The notes beneath the pieces were generated by a model that did no database searches, had not been told where the DNA came from, and saw nothing but the letters and a program-made list of their open reading frames with translations. A stretch of 64,000 nt of DNA, from contig NZ_BAABAQ010000007.1 of the NCBI RefSeq assembly GCF_039537505.1, positions 124,001-188,000 on the forward strand, in the 5' to 3' direction. Every line of letters begins with the position of its first letter. The stretch's first letter is position 1. The position numbers were made by a program, and so were the translations under genes. This DNA is from Streptosporangium oxazolinicum (GTDB lineage: Bacteria > Actinomycetota > Actinomycetes > Streptosporangiales > Streptosporangiaceae). Shown here piece after piece: positions 18,101 to 26,455 of the stretch.

Positions 18101-18970
18101 AGCGCCGCGCTCGGCAGGACCTTCGCCCTCGCCCTCGTCAGCGGCGGGCGCGAACGCGTCGGCGAGCGGCTGTACGTCCCCGTCGGACGGGAACTGCTGC
18201 CCGTCACCGTCACCCACCACGTCCTCTACGACCCCGAGGGAGCGCGTCGCGACGGCGAGCCACCGGCCGGGCCGCGACCGAGCCCACCGCACGGAGCGGG
18301 ACGGTCCGTGACGAAGCCCCCGGCAGCGGAACCATCGGGAACGGAGCCCCCGGTAGTGGAGTCCTCGGGAGGAAAGCCGTCCGGGCGGCTGAGCCCGCTC
18401 GCCCGGCTGCGGCCGGTGGCGAGCCCGGACCTCCGCATCGCGGAGCTGCCGTTCCTCACCCAGGTCAACGTGCGGGTGGAGCCCGGGAGCGGCACCGCCG
18501 CCGACATCGCCCGCGCCCTCGGCGTCCCGCTCCCCGCCGAACCCGATACCTTCGCGAGCACCGGCGGCGACGTGCCACCGTCCGGTACGGCCGTGAGCGA
18601 CACCCGGGTGCTGTGGCTCGGCCCCGACGAGTGGCTGGTCGTCGGTCCTCCGGGTGACACCGGCCTGGAGAACCGCCTGCGAGCCGCCGCGGGGACCGGT
18701 CACGCCGCCGTCACCGACGTCTCCGCCCAGCGGACCGTGCTGCTCGTGACCGGACGCAAGGCCCGCGACCTGCTCTCCCACGGCTGCGCCCTCGACCTGC
18801 ACCCCCGCGCGTTCGGCCCCGGTCGCTGCGCCCAGACCATGCTCGCCCGCGCCCAGGTCGTTCTCACGCGCGGCGAGGAAGACGAGTTCCACGTCCTCGT
18901 CCGCTCGTCCTTCGCGGATTACCTCGCGGCCTGGCTCCTCGACGCGGCGGGGGAGTATCTGGGCGGTTGA
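15125..18970 (+). CDS. soxA: Sarcosine oxidase alpha-gamma fusion protein
   Basis: 1281 residues from GTG 15125, overlapping soxD. Order: N-terminal ferredoxin-like part (1-90), FAD/NAD-binding domain starting VLVVGAGPAGLAAATAA (near 119) with ATGAHERS and NDLPGVM, SoxA A3 part (DLQRDVTVADVMRATGAG, near 568), and a GcvT-type folate domain (about 690-1035). After a Pro/Ser/Glu linker (about 1040-1088) a complete gamma subunit follows: LSPLARLRPV, LWLGPDEWLVV, TDVSAQRTVLLVTG. SoxA is normally about 960-1000 residues and SoxG about 200, in separate genes. No separate soxG is present. Three low-complexity repeat segments interrupt the chain (about 341-393, 487-547 and the linker). The enzyme oxidises sarcosine to glycine and passes the methyl carbon to tetrahydrofolate. 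Confidence 0.92.
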   Translation: MSEQPFRRAGHRGEVLPFRFDGRDYEGYRGDTLASALLANGVRTVATSVALGRPRGIFAAWTEEPNAVVQVEHPFPEPMLQATVVELYAGLVATRLPGRGRLAAEPDPARYDGVYAHCDVLVVGAGPAGLAAATAAAGSGARVILADDRPSPGGSLPDTGETVDGVPGTTWAATALAALEIHPEARVLTRTSVFGYYDDNYLVAVERRGENASSRERVWRIRARRVVLATGAHERSIAFAGNDLPGVMLAGSARAYVNRYGVLPGRRAVVFTTGDSAYAAARDLAAAGVEIAAVVDTRAAVVPDRGGPDGLGGLGGAEVLTGHFVTRVNGEHGVTSVTVSERPAENGALSGPAVSEVAASGMDVSGTKTSETVVSGTAASETVVPRATASGGRVIEADLLLVSGGWNPAVHLFGQAGGTLRYDETLGSFVPGSSRQAVEVAGAARGLLTLAACLEDGAAAGARAAEAAGFRAPPTTPHASARETGETSHNTEIPQARGASRDAEIPRVGEASQDAEAPRAGEAPQDTEVPRAGGARDTETPRTGEASGAAPAEHVWLVPADDYRTHFVDLQRDVTVADVMRATGAGLRSVEHVKRYTTAGTAHDQGKTSGVLTSGVVAHALGVDVSELGTTTFRAPYVPVSFATLAGRDRGALHDPVRVTAPHEWHVAYGAPFENVGQWRRPWYYPREGEDMEAAVLRECRAVREAAGIMDASTLGKIDIQGPDAAELLDRLYTNVMSTLRVGSIRYGVMCRPDGMVFDDGTVIRLAEDRFLVTTTTGNAAAVLDWMEEWLQTEWPSLRVYCTSVTERWATVALAGPRSREVLAGLAPGLAVDNASFPFMTWRDTRVAGLDARVCRISFSGELAYEINVSAWDGLALWEALQATGAVTPYGTETMHVLRAEKGYPIVGQDTDGTVTPADLGMEWVVSRKKADFVGKRSFARADTARPDRRHLVGLLPLDPDVLLPEGSQLVAVDRLPEPPVPMLGHVTSSYRSAALGRTFALALVSGGRERVGERLYVPVGRELLPVTVTHHVLYDPEGARRDGEPPAGPRPSPPHGAGRSVTKPPAAEPSGTEPPVVESSGGKPSGRLSPLARLRPVASPDLRIAELPFLTQVNVRVEPGSGTAADIARALGVPLPAEPDTFASTGGDVPPSGTAVSDTRVLWLGPDEWLVVGPPGDTGLENRLRAAAGTGHAAVTDVSAQRTVLLVTGRKARDLLSHGCALDLHPRAFGPGRCAQTMLARAQVVLTRGEEDEFHVLVRSSFADYLAAWLLDAAGEYLGG
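16145..16305 (+). repeat. 15-bp minisatellite inside soxA
   Basis: About eight imperfect units near GTTTCCGGGACGGCT, mostly 15 bp with in-frame length changes, encode VSGTA/ASETV-like pentapeptides. It lies between two conserved parts of the NAD-binding region, where other SoxA proteins have only a short loop. Confidence 0.75.
16585..16765 (+). repeat. 36-bp minisatellite inside soxA
   Basis: Five imperfect units of 12 codons (AEIPRVGEASQD, AEAPRAGEAPQD, TEVPRAGGARD and others) in tandem; one unit is a codon shorter, so frame is kept. It sits between the NAD-binding region and the A3 part. Confidence 0.8.
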
Positions 18971-19004
18971 CGCGCTCTCCGGACGAACGGCGAGGGGCCG
19001 ATCC

Positions 19005-19028
19005 CCCCGGTGTCGGCGTCCGCCGGGG
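19005..19028. terminator. Hairpin between soxA and the protease gene
   Basis: CCCCGG (19005-19010) pairs with CCGGGG (19023-19028) over a 12-base loop. It lies 35 bp after the soxA stop and 12 bp after the stop of the convergent protease gene, so it could serve both. Confidence 0.45.
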
Positions 19029-19039
19029 CGATCACCCGG

Positions 19040-19825
19040 TCAGGGAAGCGTGACGAACCTCTTGAGGAAACTCCGGGCCTGAGGGGTGTCCAGGCGATAG
19101 TCGTAGTTGGTCTTCTTGCACGCGTCGTCGTCGCCACTGATCGTCGTGGCCACGAGCAGGTCCGAGGTGGGGCCGCCCAGGAAGTTCGGGCCGCCCGAGT
19201 CGCCGAAGCAGGTGCTGCCGTCGTCCTTGGCGGGATCCAGCGACAGTTTGAGCCATCTGCGGGTGAGGTCCTCGAAGGAGATGGACGTATGGTGACGGGT
19301 GTCGTTATAGGTCAGCCGCGTCTTGCGCTTCCCCTTGGCGGTTGCCACGGCGCCGTACCCGACCGGGGTGAAGCGCATCATCTCCAGGGTCTTGTCGGCT
19401 TCGAGGCGGTCGAGCAGGCCCTCGGCGGGCAGTCTGGCGGGCTTGATGTCCGGGATCGCCGTGTCGAAGACGACAACGGCCATGTCATGAAGATCGCCCT
19501 CGTCCTCGTAGCGCGAGTCGGGGATGTAGCGGCCGGTGTAGACCTTGTCCCCGGACTGGTAGCGGCTGGAGAACGAGACCCGGGCGGTCTTCTGCCCCGG
19601 TTCCGAGCAGTGGGCGGCGGTGAGGAAGACGGTCGGCGAGATGAGCGTGCCGGTGCAGTAGGACCATGTGCCGTCACCGTTCGGCTTGTCGCCGAGGACG
19701 GCTCCCACCTGTGGGTGAACGGTCAGGTCGGGCGAGCCGTTCGTGATGGCCCGCGCGGGGGAGACGGGGGACACGGCGGCCGCGGTGAACGCAATGGAAA
19801 TCATGACAAAAGGGATGAAACGCAC
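19040..19825 (-). CDS. Secreted trypsin-like serine protease (S1)
   Basis: 261 residues from a GTG at 19825, chosen because the protein then opens with a normal signal peptide (MRFIPFVMISIAF, cleavage near SPARA). An ATG at 19804 and a longer frame to 19900 are alternatives, and no start has a clear ribosome site. The catalytic triad is visible: His in FLTAAHC, Asp in LHDMAVVVFD, Ser in CFGDSGGP. Cys pairs around the His and Ser (YCTGTLISPTVFLTAAHC) fit S1 disulfides. The start of the mature chain, ITNGSPD, resembles the IxGG N-terminus freed on zymogen activation, but no long propeptide is present. Substrate specificity cannot be assigned. Confidence 0.88.
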   Translation of the reverse strand: MRFIPFVMISIAFTAAAVSPVSPARAITNGSPDLTVHPQVGAVLGDKPNGDGTWSYCTGTLISPTVFLTAAHCSEPGQKTARVSFSSRYQSGDKVYTGRYIPDSRYEDEGDLHDMAVVVFDTAIPDIKPARLPAEGLLDRLEADKTLEMMRFTPVGYGAVATAKGKRKTRLTYNDTRHHTSISFEDLTRRWLKLSLDPAKDDGSTCFGDSGGPNFLGGPTSDLLVATTISGDDDACKKTNYDYRLDTPQARSFLKRFVTLP

Positions 19826-20128
19826 GCGGGAACTGTAGCCGTACGAGAGGTGGATTTGATACAGGGCACAGAAAGATCTACTCGCTGCTTGCCGAGCCAC
19901 CGCCCGGCGGTCCGCGGTCCGCGGCCGGTGCCGCGCCCGATCCGGCTGTCGACGATCACGGCACCCGGCCTGGAATCAGGCTCCCGTCCGCAGGGCCCCG
20001 ACGGTCGAACGATCAACCGGGTAGCGGCTTGCCGTGACGCCATGGGGACCGTAACGCCACGGAGACCGTGACGCGGGACCGGCGCGCGACACGGGGCCGA
20101 CGACCGACGTGCTCCGCCGAGACGTGAT

Positions 20129-20157
20129 CGGCGCGGGACCACGAGGGCCCCGCGCCG
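20129..20157 (-). terminator. Hairpin after the RHS gene
   Basis: CGGCGCGGG (20129-20137) and CCCGCGCCG (20149-20157) form a perfect 9-bp stem with an 11-base loop, 41 bp past the RHS stop. The remaining stretch between the two minus-strand genes (19826-20197) holds no gene. In particular there is no small frame that looks like an immunity gene. Confidence 0.55.
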
Positions 20158-20197
20158 GTCGGCGTTCGGTGTCGGTGTTCAGTGAAAGAAAGGGCTG

Positions 20198-23100
20198 TCA
20201 GCCCATTCCACCGAACCAGATGTCGAACAGATCGATGAAGTTGTCCGCGATCTTCTGGCCTCGGGCGCCGAGTTCGGCGGCGGCGCCGCCCCTCCGGTTC
20301 GTCTCGATCTCGTACTTCTCCGGCTTGAAGATCTGCCTCTCACCCTGGCCGGAGCCGTTCCGCGGCAGGTTCGACGGTGGTCTCCCCTGCGGATACATCC
20401 GGCCGTTGCCGTAGACGGTGTAGGACTGGGTCGGTTGGGCGGAGCCGTCGTTCCGGTAGACCTGGCTCGGCCGTGGCCGCGCCGGTTGCCGGTTCGCCTT
20501 GGGCGGTGACTGCCGTTGCGCCGACCTGTGGCTGGTCGGCCGCCTCGCCGGGCGCGAGCGCGCCTCCTGGATTCCCCGGGGGAGCCTGCCGGCCTGGCGG
20601 TTGCGCCGCTGAGCCGCCATCGCCATCCGCCGCCGGGCCGCCGCCTCGCGAGCCGCCCTCCTCGCCTCTCTCCGGGCCGCGGCCGCGGCCCTTCGTTTCG
20701 CCGCGGCCTCCTTCGCCTTCCTGGCGGCCTCGGCCGCCTTCTTCCTGGCCGCCGCCAGCCGCTTCCGCTTCGCCTCGGCGGCGGCCCGTTTCCTGGCCTC
20801 CGCCAACGCCTTCTTCCTTGCCTCCTCCAGAGCCTTCTTCCTGGCCTCCGCCAACGCCTTCTTCCTGGCCTCCTCCCGGATGCGTGCGAGGATCTTCCGC
20901 CTGAGGGCGCGCTCGGCCGCCTTCTTGGCGAGGTAGCGGGCCCCGAGCCGGACGCCGATGGCGACCGGGATCCAGACCCACTGCCCGTCGGGGTCGCTCA
21001 TGGTGACGGGGCTGTTGTTGGCGTAGGCGTAGGCGTTGAGCTGCTGCGGATCCACATCGTCGATGATCGGGTCCACCGACAGGAAGCGGCCGTTCCTGGG
21101 GTCGTACTCGCGGGCGCCGAGGTGGACGAGCCCGGTCGTCGAATCCTGCGTGCCTCCGACGAATCCGCGTTCCCCGGGCCACCACGGAGGTGGCGCGCCC
21201 CGGTTCTCGCCGAACGGGGTCATCCTCCGGACGGCCAGGTCGCCGTTGCCCGCGTTCACCGCGGCCTGCGCGGTGCCCTGGTGGTCGTTGGCCAGGAGGT
21301 AGACCTTGTTGTCCGGCGTGCGCACCGCGATGGGCTGGTCGTTGATGGTGTAGTAGCGGGTCTGCTCGACGGCGTCCTTGGCGAAGTCGAAGCGCAACTC
21401 CATGTCGTCGACGTAGAGCGTGGCGTCGGTCGGGGTCTTGCGGATCAGCCGGTCGCCGTCCGCGTCGTACACGAACGACGTGGTCTTGCCCGCCTCCGTC
21501 ACCGACGCCAGGTTGCCCTCGGCGTCCCAGACCAGGGCCTGGTCCACGGCGCCGACCTTGCGCCTGGTGGTGTTGCCCGCGGCGTCGTACTCGAAGAGGT
21601 CCGTGCCGACGGACTGCAGCGCGTGCGGCTGCCTGCCGCCCGCCCGCGGGTAGGTGGAGGTGCGGACCGTCTCGCCCATGCCGCCCCAGGCGTGCTTGGT
21701 CTCCTTGGTCCGGTTGCCGATGGAGTCGTAGGCGTAGCTGGTCGCGTACGGCGCCACGCCGCCGATCTTGCCGGACGTGGGCGTGCCGCTCGCGCAGTCG
21801 TCGGTGCCCGTCCAGGCCGAGGTCAGGCGGCGCATCTGGTCATAGGCGAAGCACTGGGTGTCCTGGCCGCTCGCCCCCCTGTCAGCGATCTTGGTGACGT
21901 TGCCGGCCGCGTCGTAGGTGTAGTTGAGGTCCAGGTCGGTCGCGGTGGTGCCCTCCCTGTCCAGCCGCATGCCGGTCAGCCTGCGGGTGGACTCGTCGTG
22001 GGTGTAGGTGAGCCAGGTCTTCCTGCCTCCGGTGCCCAGCTCGTACTGCAGGGTCTCGCCCAGCTTGGAGTAGCGGGTCGCGCTCACGTACGGCGACAGG
22101 CCGGTGACCTTGATCGGCTGGCTCAGCTCGTCGTAGGTGTAGACGACCGACTCCTCCTCCAGCCCGCCCGCGGCCGGGAAGCTGACGGACTGGACACGGT
22201 CGTCGAGCGTGTAGCGGGTGTTGAGCACGTACGAGCCCGCCAGCCTGCCCTCCCGCTCGGGGATGGTGACGGTCTCGCGCAGCGGGCGGTAGTCGGCGTC
22301 GATCGCGTTGAACTCCGCCTTGTACGCCTGCCCGTCGACGTACCGGATGCTGGCGTTCAGGTGGCCCTTGGCCAGCGCGTCGTACTTCCACTCGGCGAGC
22401 AGCGGACCGGTCGCGGAGCCCTCGCGCTGCTCCTTCTTGCGGCCCAGCTCGTCGTAGACGTACCACAGCGTCCTGCCGCGGGCGTCGGTGGTGCTGACCA
22501 GCTCGTCGGCGTCGTTGTAGGTCATCGTCGTGACGCCCTTGTCGGGGTCCTCGGTCTTGACCTCCCGGCCGCGCACGTCGTAGTGGTGGCGCCACACGTT
22601 GCCCGCCGGGTCGGTCACCGTGGACAGCCGTCCGGCGTGGTCGTAGGTGTACTTGGTCGCCTCGTACTCGCCGGTCGGGGTCGCGCCCCTGTACTGGCGC
22701 AGTTCGAGCAGGCGGTCCTCGGCGTCACCGATGCGGGTGGTCGCCGTGCCGCCCGGGGGCGGCGTCAGGTGAACCCTGTCGCCCTCCTCCTGGGAGGAGA
22801 CCCGGTACTTCTCCACGCCCTTCGTCTTGAGGATCTGGACGTTGACGTCGCCCGTCCCGTCGAAGACGGACACGACCTGCGTGGGCACGTCGGCGTCGGC
22901 CACCGCCAGCAGGGTGGTGGAGGGCGCCCCGGTGGCGAAGTAGCCGGTGTTGGCCTTGGACTGCTCGCCCAGCGAGTTGTAGAAGGTGTCGGTGATCGTG
23001 CGGCCGTCACGCAGCGCGGGGTCCTGCGTCTGGTCGTTCCTGGGCGCGGGTTCCTGGGTCTGGCGCTCGCGCGTCAGGCCGTCGTACAGCTCGTGGCTGG

Positions 23101-26100
23101 TGGTGTAGCCGCCGTCGGCGCGCAGCGTCTTCGTGGTGACGACGCTGGGACCGTCGGCGCGCATGACGTACGAGTACTCGGTGCTGGGCGACTGCTCGCC
23201 CGCCTTGCTGCGGTCGGGCTGCCAGACCTTGGTCAGGCGGCCGAGCGCGTCGTACTCGATGTCGACGCGGCGGTTGTTCACGTCGATCTCGGCGACGGGC
23301 TCGCCCCAGGCCGGTTCGAGGATCGTGCGGTTGACGTGACCGAGCGGGTTGGTCTCGACCACCTCGTTGGGAAGGGCGCCCGTGGCCGGGCTGTAGGTGG
23401 TCACGGACCTGGTGCCGACCGCGTCGGTCTCGCTGGTCTCGCGGCCGTACACGTCGTAGGTGTGGATGCTGTCGGTGATCGTCGCGCCGTCCCCGGAGAC
23501 GAGCTGCTGGACCAGGGTGACATCACCCTTACTCGGCGCCTGGCCGTACGCCTTGCCGTCGTACTGGACCTTCTCGTCGGAGATCAGCGCGGACGTGGTG
23601 GTGCCGCAGCTCGCCGCGACCTTCTGGACGCGGCTGGGGTAGTCGAGCATCCAGCTCGCGTCGTTGCGGGCGTAGGTGTAGCTGGTGCACCTGTCGTCTC
23701 CGGCCGAGGCCAGGTCGCCCTTCTCCTCCACCTGGGTGAGCAGGCCCCTGGTGTCGTACGAGCGCTCCTCGCCGGTACGCCGCCACGTGCCGCCGGGCAT
23801 CGCGGTACGGGTGACCATGGACTTGGCCTCGACCACGTACGCGGTCTTGGTGACGCCGCCCTGGGTGGACTCCGCGGTCTTCACCGACCACGGCTGCTCG
23901 ACGGCCGCCTTCAGGATGGGCCCGCCGTCGCCGTCGTACAGGATCTCCTCGCGCTCGAAACCGGCGTACTGGTCGAGGTCGTCCACCTTGACGCCCTCGG
24001 AGTCCTCGACCTGCGCGCTGCGCTTGGAGCCGTCGGCCTGCCTGTCGCCGTGCATGCCGCGGAAGTACCGGAACTCGGTCAGTGTGCGCCTGGTGTCCTG
24101 CCCGTCGCCCTCACGCACCCGTACCCGGCCGAATCCGCGGAAGTCCGACCACGTGCGGTGCTCGGGCTTGACGAGGATGTTGTCGGCGTAGTGCCAGGCG
24201 GCGCCGTCCAGGTACTCGTAGCTGGTGACCGCGCTGGGCGAGGCCGCGACGCGGTCCACCTCGACCGTCTGCGACACCACGTACTTGTGGAACCAGTCGG
24301 TCACCTCGGTCTCGTTCTGCGGCGCCCAGCGCTGTGGGAAGCACCGCTTGGTGTTCTTGTCGGCCGCGGGCAGCTCGCCCGGCTTGCACTCGGCGGGGGC
24401 GTAGTTGATCCGTAGTTCGCCGCCGGTCCCGTTGTCGACCGACTGGACGCGCCACTTGACCAGCGGGGCACGGCCCTCGTTCGCGTCCACCCTGTTGGGG
24501 AGCTGGATGCCGGCGAACGTGGTCTTGGGCAGCGTGATCGTGCCGCCCACGTGACCGGTCTGCTGGACCGAGGCCAGCCACAGCGACGGGCTGAGGCCGT
24601 CACCCGTGGCGGGGAACTGGTGGGTCAGCGCCCAGGAGTCCACCGCGTAGTACTGGCCGGAACGGTTGAGGACCTGGGTGGTGACCTTGGTCAGCCGCTT
24701 GCGGGTGAAGAACGTCGGCGCCAGGCGGTCGGTGCACTTCACACCGGAGTCGCAGATCTGGTCGAACGGGACGTCCGGCCAGTGACCGGCGGTCTCCTTC
24801 TTGAGCTGGTCGGGGGCGCAGGTGACGGTGCCGCTGGGCAGGCAGCGCTCGGCCACCTCGAACAGCACGCGGGACGCCGGGGACTTGGTGAACAGCTCGT
24901 TCTGCAGGTAGCCGTAGTCGATACGGGTGAGGTAGGAGCCGCGGACGTACTGGGTGCCCAGCTCGGGCTTGGAGTTGCGGCCGTAGTGATTGGTCTCGCG
25001 CTCGTACCAGTACGTGGTCGCGTTCCCGTGGGTGTCCACGGCGTGGTCGAGGTTCCACCGGTAGGCCTGCTGACACCAGGCGTTGGCCGGGGTGCTGGAG
25101 TAGCAGGGCTCGCCGCTGTTGTTGCCGAACACCGGCACGGTCTGGACCGACTTGGTCTCCGGCTTGCCGGTCACCCAGCCGGGCAGGCGGTTGAGGCCGA
25201 AGGTGTACTGGGTGCCGTCGGCGCTGGTGACACGCCAGTACTCGCCGTTGTTGTCGCCGTTGGTGGCTCCGGTGAGATATTCGACACGGGTGCCGTCGTC
25301 GCGCTTGGGCCGCCACTGCTTGGTCGTGGCGTCCTTGACCAGCTCGACGGCGGAGCCGCCGAGGGCCAGCGTGGCGTTGTCCTGGTCCCAGCACAGGTCG
25401 CCGGTCTTCTTGCCGTCGATCATGCAGGACTTGTGGCGGCGCTCGATGTAGCCGCCGGGGCTCAGCTCGAAGCCGTCACCGGCCCATGACGCCTGGTTGT
25501 TGGTGGAGGCGGTGCGGCCGTCCAGGCTCTGCGAGGAGTAGGCCAGTGAGATCTCCGGCTCGTCGCCCCCCAGCGCGGGCGGCGTGCGCATGTCGTGCCC
25601 CCAGGTGAAGTCGCCGGTCTGGGGGCCGACGCTCCAGTCGGCCGAAGGGGACAGCGAGGTGGCCGAGTGGTCGCCGGACTGGCCGGAGGGTGCGGCCGTG
25701 AGCGCGTACACGGCGCCGGTCTCGACCTCGGCGGTGAGGGTACCCGCCTTGGCGTCGTTCTCGCTCTTCACCGTCTGCGGCTGCGGGCAGTTCGTCGCGG
25801 CGGTGTCGAGCTCGCATTCGTCCAGCTTGACCATTCGAAGCCGGGCACCGTAGTCGCCCCCGTAGGCGTAACGGAAACCCGAGTAATCGATCCGCAGGCG
25901 GGTCTTCTTCGCCGCCTTGGCCGTCGTGACGCCCTGGCCGGGGGAGACGCGCATCGTCAGGCCGAGCCGGTCGGTGTCGAGCAGTTCCACGCTCACCGGC
26001 TCGGCGGCGGCTCTGGCCTCCCCTTGGCTTGGGGCCAGCCTCACCGGGAAGTCGGCCGCCAGGGTGGTGGCGCCGCCGCCCAGCTCGGCCTTGCGGGGTT

Positions 26101-26428
26101 TGGGCCAGGTGACGTCCGGTGGTGTCTTCCATGCCTGCTTCCGCACGGGATCGGCCATCGGCGGCAGGACCGGGACCGCTGTGCCCTTGACCGGCGTCTC
26201 CTGCTGCACGGTCGGGGCCGGGCGGGCGGCGGCCGAGGCGGGCGTGGCGTGCACCAGCGGCACGACCACGAGGACGGAGAACACGGTCGCGAGCCTGCGT
26301 GGCCAGGAGGACTCGCGCTTGGAGCCCTGGAAGAGGTTCCAGGAGGGGTCGGGAAGATCGGGTTTTTCTGGTGGTGGAACACGATTCCAGCGGGATTCGG
26401 GCAGCTCTAACTCATCCGGTAGATCCAT
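20198..26428 (-). CDS. RHS/YD-repeat protein with helical C-terminal region
   Basis: 2076 residues from ATG 26428 (GGGAGAGG 3 bases upstream). The N-terminus has about 45 polar Pro-rich residues before a hydrophobic export segment (VFSVLVVVPLVHATPASAAA). A non-repeat part (about 70-900) is followed by many YD repeats and the conserved RHS core (about 1720-1812: GENRGAPPPW, GLVHLGAREYDPRNGRFLSVDP, ending SDPDG). In polymorphic toxins the variable part begins after this point. Here it is about 264 residues: an Ala/Lys/Arg/Glu stretch of about 130 that should form one long charged helix, a Pro-rich part, and an end with no toxin motif I recognise. The RHS shell probably forms a secreted cocoon. 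Second gene of an operon with the LamG protein. Confidence 0.9.
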   Translation of the reverse strand: MDLPDELELPESRWNRVPPPEKPDLPDPSWNLFQGSKRESSWPRRLATVFSVLVVVPLVHATPASAAARPAPTVQQETPVKGTAVPVLPPMADPVRKQAWKTPPDVTWPKPRKAELGGGATTLAADFPVRLAPSQGEARAAAEPVSVELLDTDRLGLTMRVSPGQGVTTAKAAKKTRLRIDYSGFRYAYGGDYGARLRMVKLDECELDTAATNCPQPQTVKSENDAKAGTLTAEVETGAVYALTAAPSGQSGDHSATSLSPSADWSVGPQTGDFTWGHDMRTPPALGGDEPEISLAYSSQSLDGRTASTNNQASWAGDGFELSPGGYIERRHKSCMIDGKKTGDLCWDQDNATLALGGSAVELVKDATTKQWRPKRDDGTRVEYLTGATNGDNNGEYWRVTSADGTQYTFGLNRLPGWVTGKPETKSVQTVPVFGNNSGEPCYSSTPANAWCQQAYRWNLDHAVDTHGNATTYWYERETNHYGRNSKPELGTQYVRGSYLTRIDYGYLQNELFTKSPASRVLFEVAERCLPSGTVTCAPDQLKKETAGHWPDVPFDQICDSGVKCTDRLAPTFFTRKRLTKVTTQVLNRSGQYYAVDSWALTHQFPATGDGLSPSLWLASVQQTGHVGGTITLPKTTFAGIQLPNRVDANEGRAPLVKWRVQSVDNGTGGELRINYAPAECKPGELPAADKNTKRCFPQRWAPQNETEVTDWFHKYVVSQTVEVDRVAASPSAVTSYEYLDGAAWHYADNILVKPEHRTWSDFRGFGRVRVREGDGQDTRRTLTEFRYFRGMHGDRQADGSKRSAQVEDSEGVKVDDLDQYAGFEREEILYDGDGGPILKAAVEQPWSVKTAESTQGGVTKTAYVVEAKSMVTRTAMPGGTWRRTGEERSYDTRGLLTQVEEKGDLASAGDDRCTSYTYARNDASWMLDYPSRVQKVAASCGTTTSALISDEKVQYDGKAYGQAPSKGDVTLVQQLVSGDGATITDSIHTYDVYGRETSETDAVGTRSVTTYSPATGALPNEVVETNPLGHVNRTILEPAWGEPVAEIDVNNRRVDIEYDALGRLTKVWQPDRSKAGEQSPSTEYSYVMRADGPSVVTTKTLRADGGYTTSHELYDGLTRERQTQEPAPRNDQTQDPALRDGRTITDTFYNSLGEQSKANTGYFATGAPSTTLLAVADADVPTQVVSVFDGTGDVNVQILKTKGVEKYRVSSQEEGDRVHLTPPPGGTATTRIGDAEDRLLELRQYRGATPTGEYEATKYTYDHAGRLSTVTDPAGNVWRHHYDVRGREVKTEDPDKGVTTMTYNDADELVSTTDARGRTLWYVYDELGRKKEQREGSATGPLLAEWKYDALAKGHLNASIRYVDGQAYKAEFNAIDADYRPLRETVTIPEREGRLAGSYVLNTRYTLDDRVQSVSFPAAGGLEEESVVYTYDELSQPIKVTGLSPYVSATRYSKLGETLQYELGTGGRKTWLTYTHDESTRRLTGMRLDREGTTATDLDLNYTYDAAGNVTKIADRGASGQDTQCFAYDQMRRLTSAWTGTDDCASGTPTSGKIGGVAPYATSYAYDSIGNRTKETKHAWGGMGETVRTSTYPRAGGRQPHALQSVGTDLFEYDAAGNTTRRKVGAVDQALVWDAEGNLASVTEAGKTTSFVYDADGDRLIRKTPTDATLYVDDMELRFDFAKDAVEQTRYYTINDQPIAVRTPDNKVYLLANDHQGTAQAAVNAGNGDLAVRRMTPFGENRGAPPPWWPGERGFVGGTQDSTTGLVHLGAREYDPRNGRFLSVDPIIDDVDPQQLNAYAYANNSPVTMSDPDGQWVWIPVAIGVRLGARYLAKKAAERALRRKILARIREEARKKALAEARKKALEEARKKALAEARKRAAAEAKRKRLAAARKKAAEAARKAKEAAAKRRAAAAARREARRAAREAAARRRMAMAAQRRNRQAGRLPRGIQEARSRPARRPTSHRSAQRQSPPKANRQPARPRPSQVYRNDGSAQPTQSYTVYGNGRMYPQGRPPSNLPRNGSGQGERQIFKPEKYEIETNRRGGAAAELGARGQKIADNFIDLFDIWFGGMG

Positions 26429-26455
26429 GGACCTCTCCCAGTTGGGGGGCGGGAG

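Noticed and set aside
15092..18892. Minus-strand frame of over 1200 codons opposite soxA
   Set aside because: No recognisable protein features; mirrors soxA codon bias.
19826..20197. Immunity gene for the RHS protein
   Set aside because: The small minus-strand frame here is Arg/Pro/Ser-rich, has no ribosome site and overlaps a terminator-like hairpin.
20516..24415. Plus-strand frame of about 1300 codons opposite the RHS gene
   Set aside because: Val/Gly/Leu/Arg-rich without domains; the minus-strand RHS protein is certain.
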